Source: Pseudomonadota bacterium (GTDB lineage: Bacteria; Pseudomonadota; Alphaproteobacteria; Rhodospirillales; Magnetospirillaceae). From it: a DNA stretch of 64,000 nt. Position 1 is the stretch's first letter; every line of letters starts with the position of its first letter. The notes beneath the pieces are model-generated. The model worked only from the letters and a program-made list of their open reading frames with translations, was not told the origin of the DNA and made no database searches. A program made the position numbers and the translations under genes. The stretch is from the NCBI GenBank assembly GCA_023426365.1, contig JAFAAW010000122.1, positions 1-64,000 of the forward strand, read 5' to 3'. Positions 51,627 to 60,249 of the stretch are shown here, piece after piece.

Positions 51627-52046
51627 TCAATCCTCGTCGTCGATGAAGCGGTCGGGGCCGGTATCGGCATCGCGGATGGCCTTGCGCAGCCAGGGCGGCG
51701 GGTTGGATTTCAGCATGCCGCGCACCTTGTCGATCACCGCCGAGATGGTCTCATCCGCCGACAGCTTGATGGGGTGGACGCGGGCGCGCACCACGCGGGC
51801 CGCCGCCGGGCCGCCGATGGCGCGCACGAACAACAGGGCCGAACCCTCCAGCGCCTTGATCTTGCTGGCCAGGCGGTCGTCGCCATCCTCCTGGTGCTGG
51901 CCTTCCTCGTTGCTGACGTTGTCGAACTGCACGGCCTCCAGGAAGGTGTGGCCGTCGGGTCCGACGTCATAGAACATGAAGGTCCGCGCGCTGGCGAAAT
52001 GGGCGTCCACCGTCTGGCGGTCCTGGGTGGCGAAGGCTACGCGCAT
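51627..52046 (-). CDS. nifX: NifX, FeMo-co precursor carrier
   Basis: 139 residues from ATG 52046 with AAAGGAGGA upstream. NifX/NafY family: M-R-V-A-F-A-T-Q-D and V-D-A-H-F-A-S-A, then F-V-R-A-I-G-G-P-A-A-A-R-V-V. NifX stores and hands over NifB-co/VK-cluster during FeMo-co synthesis by NifEN. It follows nifN by about 50 nt. Confidence 0.95.
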   Translation of the reverse strand: MRVAFATQDRQTVDAHFASARTFMFYDVGPDGHTFLEAVQFDNVSNEEGQHQEDGDDRLASKIKALEGSALLFVRAIGGPAAARVVRARVHPIKLSADETISAVIDKVRGMLKSNPPPWLRKAIRDADTGPDRFIDDED

Positions 52047-52095
52047 ATGTCCTCCTTTCAACGGCCCCGACGGGCCGGAACTGTCCGGGTGGGGG

Positions 52096-53472
52096 TCAAC
52101 CAGCCGCAACCGTCGGGTCACCATGGACGTGCCCCCCATGCTGGACGGGCAAGGATGCACCATGGCCGTGGCCGGGATGCTCCATCAGAATGTTGCCCAG
52201 GGTGAAGATCAGGTCCCGCGTGCCGCGATAGCCCAAGGTCGTCTGGTGGGCGGCGCCCAGGCGGTCGAAGACCGGAAAGCCGGCGCGGTGCAGGGGGATG
52301 CCATGGCGGCCGGCGATCAGGCGGGCATTGGCGTTGGCGATGATCAGGTCGGCGCCGCCCGCCTCCAGGATCTGGTCCTCCAGATCCTCGTAATCGCCGA
52401 TGATGGCGGTTTCCGACGGCAGCATGGACAGGTGCGGCGAGGGCAGCGTGGAGACCGCGCCGACGATGCGGGCGCCCAGGTCGGCGCACAACGACGCATA
52501 GGTCCACAGGAAGGACGGCTCGCCCGCCACCGCCACGGCGCAGCCGGCGAAGAAGAAATGGCCGTCCAGCATGGCATCCACCAATTGCGACCGCTGGCGG
52601 CGGTACTTGGCCGGAACCGGCTGGCCCGAGGCGGTGGACAGGCACACCATCAGCCGGTCCACCGCCTCCAGCCCGGTCAGGCGGTCGAACAGCACGAAGG
52701 GGATGCCGGTCCGTCCCTCCAGCGTCTCGGCGCTGATGCGCATGTGTTCACCCACCGCGATGGTGAGGACAGCGCGGTTCATGCCCTTGATCTGTTCCAG
52801 CGTGGTGCCGCCCAGGGTGGTGGGCACGTAATGGTCGGGCACATGGCCGTCCAGCGAGCCGGACAGGTCGGGCAGGATGACCGCTTCCAGGCCGAAATCC
52901 TCGACGATTTCCTTCATCGCCTCGATGTCGCCGGGCGTCAGATGGCAGCCGGCCAGCACGTTGACGCGCTTGAGGGCCGGCTGCGCCGACGGGCCGGGCA
53001 CCAGGGCGCGGATCATGGCGCCCACCGCCTTGCCCCAGCCGGTTTCCAGCGAACCGTCGAAATCGGGGGCGGAGCAATGGATCACCGAGGTGCCCGACAG
53101 GTCCTTGGAGCGGGCCAGGATGGCCTTGAGGTCGCCGGCCATGTCCTCGCCCCGCGTCTCGGTCAATGCGGTGGAGATCAGGCCGATCATGCGCGGACGC
53201 GCGCGCTTGACCATGTTGTGCAGCGCCTGTTCCACCTGCTCGGCGCCGCCCAGGATGGTGGACACCTCGTTCATGGCGGTGGTTTGCAGCGGGATGGCCT
53301 CGCGGAAGTGGCGCACCATCATGACCAGGGCGAAGGCGGTGCAGCCCTGGCTGCCGTGGAACAGCGGCAGGCTGCCCTCCATGCCCAGGAAGGCCATGGC
53401 GGCGCCCAGCGGCGCGCTGACCTTGAGCGGGCTGGTGGACAGGGCTTTGTTGTGGCTGATGACAAGGGCCAT
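52096..53472 (-). CDS. nifN: NifN, FeMo-co scaffold beta subunit
   Basis: 458 residues from ATG 53472, 2 nt after the nifE stop. NifN/NifK-like oxidoreductase fold with F-H-G-S-Q-G-C-T-A-F and later A-G-E-P-S-F-L. With NifE it forms the scaffold on which NifB-co matures to FeMo-co. The C-terminus is unusual: a His/Gly-rich stretch (H-P-G-H-G-H-G...Q-H-G-G-H-V-H-G) that could bind metal ions such as Mo or Ni, or be a neutral tail. Confidence 0.96.
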   Translation of the reverse strand: MALVISHNKALSTSPLKVSAPLGAAMAFLGMEGSLPLFHGSQGCTAFALVMMVRHFREAIPLQTTAMNEVSTILGGAEQVEQALHNMVKRARPRMIGLISTALTETRGEDMAGDLKAILARSKDLSGTSVIHCSAPDFDGSLETGWGKAVGAMIRALVPGPSAQPALKRVNVLAGCHLTPGDIEAMKEIVEDFGLEAVILPDLSGSLDGHVPDHYVPTTLGGTTLEQIKGMNRAVLTIAVGEHMRISAETLEGRTGIPFVLFDRLTGLEAVDRLMVCLSTASGQPVPAKYRRQRSQLVDAMLDGHFFFAGCAVAVAGEPSFLWTYASLCADLGARIVGAVSTLPSPHLSMLPSETAIIGDYEDLEDQILEAGGADLIIANANARLIAGRHGIPLHRAGFPVFDRLGAAHQTTLGYRGTRDLIFTLGNILMEHPGHGHGASLPVQHGGHVHGDPTVAAG

Positions 53473-53474
53473 GG

Positions 53475-54854
53475 TCACACCTCCCACGGGGCGGGCTTGC
53501 GCACCTGCGCCCAGATCGGGTTGTTGATCATCAGGTCGATCTGGCGGACCATCTCGACCATGCCGTCATAGGCGGCGTAGCCGACGTGGCGTTCCTGGTT
53601 GATGTCCAGCCACGGCGTCAGCGCCTTGAGCGCCACGAATTGCGAGCGTCCGCCCGACAGCATCATCTCGGCCTTGGCCTCTTTGAACATGGCGTACATG
53701 TCCCTGGGCGTGATGGCGTCGGCCAGCTTGTCCTCGTCGCCGCCCAAGCGTTCCAGTGCCTTGGCGGCATCCTCGGCCGTGGCCTTGCGCACCGAGCTGC
53801 CGACCACCTCCATGCCCACTTCCTGGAGCGCCTGGATCACCGACCAGCTTTTGACGCCGCCGGTGTAAAGCAGGACCTTGCGCCCCCGCAGGCGCTCCTT
53901 GAACGGCTCCAGCCGCGCCCAGGCGCGGGTTTCCTCCTCGGCGATCAGCGCCTCGGTGCGCGGCAGCAGGGCAGCGTCGGCGCCTCGTTCCACCAGCATG
54001 CGGGCGATGGCGCGCAATGCCTCGGACGTGTCGGAAATGCCGTAGAACGACCCCTCGAAATAGGGGATGCCGTAGGTTTCCCGCATCTTGCGGGCCAGCG
54101 TCACCAGCGCTTGGCTGCACAGCACCATGTTGGCCCGCGCGGTATGGGCGCCGGCCACATCCAAATAGCGGGCGTCGCCGGTGATCGAACAGCGCAGCCG
54201 GATGCCCAGGCGCGCCAGCAATGGCCGGAACTGATCCAACTCGCCGGCCACGTTGTATTCGCCCAGGATGTTGATGTCGGTCGGGCCGACGTCGTCGGGC
54301 TGATGGGTGCCGATGACATGCTCGAACAGCGCGTCGCCGCCCAGACGGTTGCCCAAATTCTTGGAGCCGACGAAGCCCGGAGCGTTGACCGGCACCACGG
54401 GTACGCCCATGCGTTCGGTCGCCGCCTTGCACACCGCCTCCACGTCGTCGCCGATCAGTGCGCCGACGCAGGTCTGATAGACGAACACCGCAGGCGGGTT
54501 GTGGCGCTTGATGGCCTGACGGATGGCCCTGTACAGCTTCTTTTCGCCGCCGTGCACGATGTCCAGGTTCTGCATGTCGGTGGTGAAGCCCAGCCGGTAA
54601 AGCTGCGCCCCCGAGGAATGGGAATTGCGGGTGTCCCAGGAATTGCCCTCGCAGGCGATGGGGCCGTGCACCAGATGCACCACGTCGGTGATGGGCTGCA
54701 GCGCGATCTTGGCGCCGTCGAAACAGCAGCCGCCGGCCGCCGCGCCCGGCGTCAGGGGCTTGCCGCACCCCTTCTTGCGGTCCGCATCCGACTTCGCCTG
54801 ATTCTTGGCGCAGGCGGGTTCGACAAACAGCTCGGCGATCTTGTGCTTGAGCAT
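53475..54854 (-). CDS. nifE: NifE, FeMo-co scaffold alpha subunit
   Basis: 459 residues. NifD-like fold with cluster cysteines in G-C-C-F-D-G and V-H-G-P-I-A-C-E-G-N-S-W, and Y-Q-T-C-V-G-A-L-I-G-D-D. With NifN it builds FeMo-co. It starts the nifENX-DUF269-fdxB operon behind its own sigma-54 promoter. Confidence 0.97.
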   Translation of the reverse strand: MLKHKIAELFVEPACAKNQAKSDADRKKGCGKPLTPGAAAGGCCFDGAKIALQPITDVVHLVHGPIACEGNSWDTRNSHSSGAQLYRLGFTTDMQNLDIVHGGEKKLYRAIRQAIKRHNPPAVFVYQTCVGALIGDDVEAVCKAATERMGVPVVPVNAPGFVGSKNLGNRLGGDALFEHVIGTHQPDDVGPTDINILGEYNVAGELDQFRPLLARLGIRLRCSITGDARYLDVAGAHTARANMVLCSQALVTLARKMRETYGIPYFEGSFYGISDTSEALRAIARMLVERGADAALLPRTEALIAEEETRAWARLEPFKERLRGRKVLLYTGGVKSWSVIQALQEVGMEVVGSSVRKATAEDAAKALERLGGDEDKLADAITPRDMYAMFKEAKAEMMLSGGRSQFVALKALTPWLDINQERHVGYAAYDGMVEMVRQIDLMINNPIWAQVRKPAPWEV

Positions 54855-54891
54855 GGGGCGCGGCCCTCCTCAATGGTCAAGGTGGAGGAAT

Positions 54892-54906
54892 GCAAGGGGC
54901 GGGCCA
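54892..54906 (-). promoter_or_regulatory. sigma-54 (-24/-12) promoter of nifENX
   Basis: On the minus strand TGGCCC-GCCCC-TTGC fits the -24/-12 consensus with one -24 mismatch. It lies 38 nt before nifE. Confidence 0.85.
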
Positions 54907-54945
54907 TTTCAGGAATGGCGGAAATGCTGAGGCGGGCGCCGGCTT

Positions 54946-54961
54946 TGTCGGGGATGCGACA
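54946..54961. promoter_or_regulatory. NifA upstream activator site of nifE
   Basis: TGT-CGGGGATGCG-ACA is a perfect TGT-N10-ACA, about 40 nt upstream of the -24 element. Confidence 0.9.
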
Positions 54962-54983
54962 AAGCCTTTGTCGTAAAAGAAGA

Positions 54984-55007
54984 CCCCGGGGCGTTGCCGC
55001 CCCGGGG
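54984..55007 (-). terminator. nifHDK terminator
   Basis: CCCCGGGGCG-GCAA-CGCCCCGGGG on the minus strand, followed by a T-rich stretch (TCTTCTTTT). It lies 28 nt after the nifK stop. Confidence 0.85.
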
Positions 55008-55034
55008 CCGAGTTTGACCTTTCCGCTTCCGACG

Positions 55035-56564
55035 TCAGCGGGTGAGGTCGTAGGAAATGTCCGACGCCGCGTCGGCGGTTTCGAAGATGCGGTCCAGGAT
55101 CTCGACCAGCACCCTGAGCGCGCCCTGATACCCGAAGGTGGGGAAGCGGTGGTGGTGATGGCGGTCGAAGATGGGAAAGGTCAGGCGGATCAGCGGGATG
55201 CCCACGTCCTTTTCCAGATACTTGCCGTAGGACGAGCCGATCAGGAAGTCGGCCGGCTCGGTGAACAGCAGCGAGCGCAGGTGCCAGAGGTCCTTGCCCT
55301 TCCACACCTGGCCTTCGGCGCCGAACGGCGAGGAGGCGAGCAGGGCCTTGGCCTTGGCTTCCCACTCGCTCGAGCCGTTGGTGGACAGAACGTGGGTCGG
55401 CTCGCAACCCATCTCCAGCAGGAAGGCGGTCATGGCGAGCGTGAAGTCGGGATCACCGAAAATGGCGAACTTCTTGCCGTGCAGCCACGCCTGGCTGTCG
55501 GTGATGGCGTCCACCAGGCGGCCGCGTTCCTTTTCGATGCTGGCCGGGATCGCCTTGCCGGTCAGTTCCGACACCTTCATCAGGAAGGCGTCGGTGGCGC
55601 CGATGCCCATGGGATAGTTGAAGGCCGCGGTCTGCTGGCCCTTCTCGCCGATATATTCTAGGGTCTTGGGCGTGCAGTATTCCTGCAGGCTGATGGTGGC
55701 CTTGGCGTTGATGGCGGCGCGGGTGTCGTCCAGGGTGGTGCCGCCGTCATACATGCGGTATTCGCCGTCGGAGGGCGTGTCGTAGATGTCGGACACGTCG
55801 CCCAGCACGGTGTAGTCCACGCCCATAGTGTCCAGATAGCGCTTCAGTTCGCGGTTGTTGGCGACCGCGTAACCGTCGAAGCCGGGGATGATGTTGATCT
55901 TCTCGTTCGGGGTGCGCTGCTTTACGCTCTCGCGCTCCCAGAAGTAGTTGAAGATACCCTTCATCTGGTTGTCGTAGCCGGTGGTGTGGCTGCCGACGAA
56001 CGAGGGCGTGTGGGCGAAGGGCACCGGGAAATCGGCGGGAACCGATTCCTTTTCCTTGGCGGTGCCGATGAAGGCCGACAGGTCGTCGCCGATGACTTCC
56101 GCCATACAGGTGGTGGAAACGGCGATCATCTTGGGCTTGTAGAGGGTGTAGGCGTTCAGCAAGCCCTCCACCAGATTGTTGAGGCCGCCGAACACCGCCG
56201 CGTCCTCGGTCATGGAATCGGCCACGATCGGCACGGCTTCCTTGAAGTGGCGGGCCAGATGCGAGCGGAAATAGGCGACGCAGCCTTGCGAACCATGCAC
56301 ATAGGGCAGGGTGCCTTCGAAGCCGGCGGCGGCGAACACGGCGCCCAGCGGCTGACAGGCCTTGGCCGGGTTGATCACCGCGATCTGACGATTGAAGTTC
56401 TTTTCGCGGTATTCCCAAGTCTTGGTGTATTCGGCCTGGGCGGCCACCGCTTCATCGCTGTGGCGGCATTCGAACTGGGATTTCTTGTTGGCGAACAATT
56501 CCTTGTATTCCGGTTCCTGGAACAAGGAAATGTGGTCTTTGACCTTGTCTGCGCTCTGCGGCAT
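55035..56564 (-). CDS. nifK: NifK, nitrogenase MoFe protein beta subunit
   Basis: 509 residues from ATG 56564 with AAGGAG upstream; an upstream in-frame start is rejected. P-cluster ligands appear in K-A-C-Q-P-L-G-A, G-S-Q-G-C-V-A-Y-F-R and S-T-T-C-M-A-E-V-I-G-D-D. Family length and motifs are complete. With NifD it forms the N2-reducing protein. nifK is separated from nifD by about 78 nt containing a 7-bp hairpin (56581-56620). Confidence 0.98.
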   Translation of the reverse strand: MPQSADKVKDHISLFQEPEYKELFANKKSQFECRHSDEAVAAQAEYTKTWEYREKNFNRQIAVINPAKACQPLGAVFAAAGFEGTLPYVHGSQGCVAYFRSHLARHFKEAVPIVADSMTEDAAVFGGLNNLVEGLLNAYTLYKPKMIAVSTTCMAEVIGDDLSAFIGTAKEKESVPADFPVPFAHTPSFVGSHTTGYDNQMKGIFNYFWERESVKQRTPNEKINIIPGFDGYAVANNRELKRYLDTMGVDYTVLGDVSDIYDTPSDGEYRMYDGGTTLDDTRAAINAKATISLQEYCTPKTLEYIGEKGQQTAAFNYPMGIGATDAFLMKVSELTGKAIPASIEKERGRLVDAITDSQAWLHGKKFAIFGDPDFTLAMTAFLLEMGCEPTHVLSTNGSSEWEAKAKALLASSPFGAEGQVWKGKDLWHLRSLLFTEPADFLIGSSYGKYLEKDVGIPLIRLTFPIFDRHHHHRFPTFGYQGALRVLVEILDRIFETADAASDISYDLTR

Positions 56565-56641
56565 GGCAGTTCTCCTTCGTCCTCCCCACGCCCCCGATTG
56601 TTGGGCGACACGCGGGGAGGGAAATTGGGCGGTAACGTGCT

Positions 56642-58096
56642 TTAGGCGGCCTTCCACGGAGCCTTGAACTTGCTCCAGACCGGGCTGTTGATGGCCATGT
56701 CCATGTCGCGGGCGAAGATCGCGAAGCCGTCATAGCCGTGATAGGGGCCCGAATAGTCCCACGAGTGCATCTGGCGGAAGGGCACGCCCATCTTCTGGGT
56801 CGCGTACTTTTCCTTGATGCCGGAACCGACCAGATCGGGGCGGATCTTCTCGATGAACTTTTCCAGCTCGAAGCCGGAAACGTCGTCGTAGATCAGCGTG
56901 CCGTCTTTGACGTAGTGGGTGGTGCGCTGGTAGTCGTCGTTGTGGGCGAATTCATAGCCGGTGCCGACGATGTTCATGCCCAGGTCGTCATAGGCGGTGG
57001 CGACGTGGCGGGGGCGCAGGCCGCCCACGTACAGCATCACCTTCTTGCCCTCCAGGCGCGGCTTGTACTTGGCGATGACGGCATCCACCAGCGGCTGGTA
57101 CTTGGCGATCACCTTTTCGGCATTGGCCTTGATGGTGTCGTCGAACTGGGCGGCGATGGCACGCAGCGACTGGGCGATCTGGGTCGGGCCGAAGAAGTTA
57201 TATTCCACCCACGGAATGTTGTACTTCTCCTCCATGTGGCGGCAGATGTAGTTCATCGACCGGTAGCAATGGATGAGATTGAGCTTGGCCTTGGGGGCGC
57301 GCTCCATCTCGGCGAGCGTCGCGTCGCCCGACCACGAGCCGATGACGCGCAGGCCCATCTCTTCGAGCAGCTTGCGCGACGGCCAGGCGTCGCCGCCGAT
57401 GTTGTAGTCGGCGATCAGGTTGACGTCGTAGGGGCCGGTTTCCCACTCGGGATTGGTCTTCTCGAACACCCAGTCGCGGATGGCGTCGTTGGCGATGTGG
57501 TGGCCCAGCGACTGGGACACGCCGCGGAAGCCTTCACAGCGCACCGGAACCACCGGCTTGCCGATATCCTTGGCCTTCTTCTTCGAGACGGCTTCGATGT
57601 CGTCGCCGATCAGGCCGATCGGGCATTCGGACTGCACCGAGATGCCGTTGTTGAGCGGGAACATCTCGTTCAGCTCGTCGATCATCTTGTCCAGGTTCTT
57701 GTCGCCGCCGAAGACGATGTCGCGTTCCTGGAAGTCCGAGGTCACCTGCATGGTGACGAACGAGTCGATGCCCACCGTGCCGGTGAAGTAATTGCGGCGC
57801 TGGGACCAGGAATACTGGCCGCAGCCGACGGGACCGTGGCTGATGTGGACCATGTCCTTGATCGGCCCCCACACCACGCCCTTGGAACCGGCGTAGGCGC
57901 AGCCGCGGATGGTCATCACGCCCGGCACCGACTTGACGTTGGATTTCACGCCGCACGAGGACGCGCCGGCATCGTCGGTCTTGCTGACGTTCAGATGGCG
58001 CGCGCGCTTCTTGGCGGATTTGTCGGGATACTGCTCCAGCACCTCCTTGATGAGGGCCTCGTGGAAGGCAGCGTCGTTGGTCTGATCGAGGCTCAT
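56642..58096 (-). CDS. nifD: NifD, nitrogenase MoFe protein alpha subunit
   Basis: 484 residues. P-cluster cysteines occur in R-G-C-A-Y-A-G, H-G-P-V-G-C-G-Q-Y-S-W and S-E-C-P-I-G-L-I-G-D-D. FeMo-co ligands are the Cys in L-I-H-C-Y-R-S-M-N-Y and the His in Q-M-H-S-W-D-Y. The residues expected at the active site are all present, so this is Mo-nitrogenase rather than the V or Fe-only form. It follows nifH by about 100 nt. Confidence 0.98.
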   Translation of the reverse strand: MSLDQTNDAAFHEALIKEVLEQYPDKSAKKRARHLNVSKTDDAGASSCGVKSNVKSVPGVMTIRGCAYAGSKGVVWGPIKDMVHISHGPVGCGQYSWSQRRNYFTGTVGIDSFVTMQVTSDFQERDIVFGGDKNLDKMIDELNEMFPLNNGISVQSECPIGLIGDDIEAVSKKKAKDIGKPVVPVRCEGFRGVSQSLGHHIANDAIRDWVFEKTNPEWETGPYDVNLIADYNIGGDAWPSRKLLEEMGLRVIGSWSGDATLAEMERAPKAKLNLIHCYRSMNYICRHMEEKYNIPWVEYNFFGPTQIAQSLRAIAAQFDDTIKANAEKVIAKYQPLVDAVIAKYKPRLEGKKVMLYVGGLRPRHVATAYDDLGMNIVGTGYEFAHNDDYQRTTHYVKDGTLIYDDVSGFELEKFIEKIRPDLVGSGIKEKYATQKMGVPFRQMHSWDYSGPYHGYDGFAIFARDMDMAINSPVWSKFKAPWKAA

Positions 58097-58138
58097 GCCC
58101 CTTCTCCTTTAAGCTTTCAGTCTCTCGGTCCGCCCCGC

Positions 58139-58170
58139 ACCGCCGCCCCGGGGAAGGGCGGAGCGGCGGT
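58139..58170 (-). other. nifH-nifD intergenic stem-loop
   Basis: ACCGCCGC (58139-58146) pairs with GCGGCGGT (58163-58170) with a 16-nt loop containing further GC pairing. Such a structure in nifHDK spacers can protect nifH mRNA and allow more NifH than NifDK. Confidence 0.55.
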
Positions 58171-58197
58171 CAGGCGGAAGGCTCGGCGGCGCGGGCG

Positions 58198-59085
58198 TCA
58201 GCCGGCGTTGCAGAGGGACTTTTCCTTGGCGGCCAGTTCGGCAAGCTGCTGCTCGTCGGTCTTCATGATGCCGAACTCGATCAGCATGTCCTCCAGCTCC
58301 TCCATGGAGATCGGGGTCGGGATGGTGCCCTTGCCGCCGTTGGCATGGATCTTCTTCGCGAGCTGGCGATATTCCTCGGCCTGCTTGCTGTCCGGCTTGT
58401 ACTGGATGACCGTCTGGCGGCGCAGCTCGGCGTGCTGGACGATGTTGTCGCGCGGCACGAAGTGGATCATCTGGGTGTTCAGGCGCTTGGCCAGGGTCTC
58501 GGCCAGGTCCAGCTCGCGGTCGGTCTGGCGTTCGTTGCAGATCAGGCCGCCCAGCCGCACGCCGCCGGTGCCGGCGTATTTCAGGATGCCCTTGGCGATG
58601 TTGTTGGCGGCGAACAGCGCCATCATCTCGCCCGACATGACGATGTAGATTTCCTGGGCCTTGTTCTCGCGGATCGGCATGGCGAAGCCGCCGCACACCA
58701 CGTCGCCCAGCACGTCGTAGGACACGTAGTCCACGTCGTCATAGGCGCCGTTCTCTTCCAGGAAGTTGATGGCGGTGATCACGCCGCGGCCGGCGCAGCC
58801 CACACCCGGCTCGGGGCCGCCCGATTCGGTGCACTTGATGCCCTTGTAGCCGATCTTCATCACGTCTTCGAGTTCCAGGTCCTCGACCGAACCGGCCTTG
58901 GCGGCCAGATGCAGCACGGTGTCCTGAAGCTTGGTGTTGAGGATCAGGCGGGTGGAGTCCGCCTTGGGGTCGCAGCCGACGATCAGGATCTTCTGATCCA
59001 TCTCGACCAGGGCCGCCAGGGTGTTCTGCGAGGTGGTGGACTTGCCGATGCCGCCCTTGCCGTAGAAAGCGATCTGACGAGGCAT
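58198..59085 (-). CDS. nifH: NifH, dinitrogenase reductase (Fe protein)
   Basis: 295 residues from ATG 59085 with AAAGGAAA upstream. P-loop Y-G-K-G-G-I-G-K-S at residues 8-16, cluster ligands Cys97 (G-V-G-C-A-G) and Cys131 (V-V-C-G-G), and Arg100 in G-C-A-G-R-G, the site ADP-ribosylated by DraT. Length and motifs are complete. It starts the nifHDK operon behind a sigma-54 promoter. Confidence 0.99.
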   Translation of the reverse strand: MPRQIAFYGKGGIGKSTTSQNTLAALVEMDQKILIVGCDPKADSTRLILNTKLQDTVLHLAAKAGSVEDLELEDVMKIGYKGIKCTESGGPEPGVGCAGRGVITAINFLEENGAYDDVDYVSYDVLGDVVCGGFAMPIRENKAQEIYIVMSGEMMALFAANNIAKGILKYAGTGGVRLGGLICNERQTDRELDLAETLAKRLNTQMIHFVPRDNIVQHAELRRQTVIQYKPDSKQAEEYRQLAKKIHANGGKGTIPTPISMEELEDMLIEFGIMKTDEQQLAELAAKEKSLCNAG

Positions 59086-59162
59086 TGTCTGTTTCCTTTC
59101 TGCTGTCCAAGCCTTCCGAATTGCTTGGCGGGGCGCTGGTCCTCCGCCACGTCCCCTGCATC

Positions 59163-59177
59163 GCAACGGCCGTGCCA
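59163..59177 (-). promoter_or_regulatory. sigma-54 (-24/-12) promoter of nifHDK
   Basis: On the minus strand TGGCAC-GGCCG-TTGC is a full match to the -24/-12 consensus, about 78 nt before the nifH start. Confidence 0.94.
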
Positions 59178-59267
59178 AGTCGGCGCATCGGCGGAAAATC
59201 AAGTTAAAACAGAAGGTTGTGAGGAAGCGGCGACGTCTGGGCGAGGGCTTGCGCGCTGCCGTGCCGC

Positions 59268-59283
59268 TGTCCGAAATGCGACA
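59268..59283. promoter_or_regulatory. NifA upstream activator site, nifH-draT intergenic
   Basis: TGT-CCGAAATGCG-ACA is a perfect TGT-N10-ACA. It lies about 91 nt upstream of the nifH -24 element and about 115 nt before draT. Confidence 0.9.
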
Positions 59284-59344
59284 CAGTGTTGGAAGCCACA
59301 CAGTCAGTATGGTTTTTCGCGCCCAGGAACCGGCCGATCGCAAT

Positions 59345-59360
59345 GGGTATGCGTCTTGCA
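59345..59360 (+). promoter_or_regulatory. candidate sigma-54 promoter for draT
   Basis: GGGTAT-GCGTC-TTGCA retains GG at -24 and GC at -12 with the right spacing but matches the consensus weakly. It is 38 nt before draT and about 60 nt after the NifA site. It may be real or accidental. Confidence 0.35.
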
Positions 59361-59397
59361 AGAGCGTTTGCGAGGCAGCAGGGGGACCGGACGATCA

Positions 59398-60234
59398 ATG
59401 GAACAGGTTTCGCGCAGGAGGATCGGCCATTCCACCAACCTCGTCGGCCTGCCTACCGACCTGCTGGGCAGCGTCGCCTTCAACGATCACCCGCACGCGC
59501 TTCACCTGTCGGGCGTGCGCGAGATGAACAAAAACCTGTTCGAGATGCTTTCCCAATCCGACAGCCTGGGCGATGCCGGCGACGCCTTCTACAAGTACAT
59601 GACGGCCATGTTCGGCATCGATCCCGAGCAGCAGGAACGGGAACGACATGCGGCGGCGCCGGGCCGCGACCGGGTCCGGCGCTACCGGTCCAGCTTCCTG
59701 CGGTTGCTCAAGGGCTGGGGATACGATTCCAATTCGCCCGAGGGCGCGGTGCTCAAAGGCTGGGTGGAAAGCCGGTTCGGGCTTTTTCCCACGTTCCACA
59801 AGGAACCGCTGGACCGCATCGGCAATCCGGCCTGGGCCACCTATGTGGAAGAAAAGATGTCGAGCCGCTTCCACAACAACTCGATCTATACCCAGCTCGA
59901 CATGCTGTACGAATTTTGCCAATGGGCATTGGCGCGCTTCGCAGCACCCGGGCAAAGCCATGTGCCGCTCTATCGCGGCATCAATTCCTTCGACGAGCAT
60001 CAGATCATTGCCCGCATGGACCGCAAGACCGTGGTCATGCGCGTGAACAACTTGGCTTCGTTCTCGTCCGAGCGGGCGGTGGCCGATTGCTTCGGCGACA
60101 CCATCCTGACCGCCCAGGTGCCGGCGGTGAAGATCGTCTTCTTCAACACCCTACTTCCGATCCACCCGCTGAAAGGAGAGGGCGAATATCTGGTGATCGG
60201 CGGCGATTACCGTGTCAGCGCCAGTTATTTCTAG
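59398..60234 (+). CDS. draT: DraT, dinitrogenase reductase ADP-ribosyltransferase
   Basis: 278 residues from ATG 59398. NAD+:dinitrogenase reductase ADP-ribosyltransferase family; recognisable parts are L-P-T-D-L-L-G-S-V-A-F-N, L-Y-R-G-I-N-S-F and N-L-A-S-F-S-S-E-R. It ADP-ribosylates Arg100 of NifH, switching nitrogenase off in response to ammonium or energy limitation. It is divergent from nifH and is followed by draG after 15 nt. Confidence 0.96.
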   Translation: MEQVSRRRIGHSTNLVGLPTDLLGSVAFNDHPHALHLSGVREMNKNLFEMLSQSDSLGDAGDAFYKYMTAMFGIDPEQQERERHAAAPGRDRVRRYRSSFLRLLKGWGYDSNSPEGAVLKGWVESRFGLFPTFHKEPLDRIGNPAWATYVEEKMSSRFHNNSIYTQLDMLYEFCQWALARFAAPGQSHVPLYRGINSFDEHQIIARMDRKTVVMRVNNLASFSSERAVADCFGDTILTAQVPAVKIVFFNTLLPIHPLKGEGEYLVIGGDYRVSASYF

Positions 60235-60249
60235 GACGAAAGGCAAAGA

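Noticed and set aside
56581..56620. Hairpin CCTCCCC/GGGGAGG between nifD and nifK considered as a terminator
   Set aside because: No U-tract, and nifK must be co-expressed with nifD; more likely an mRNA structure or chance.
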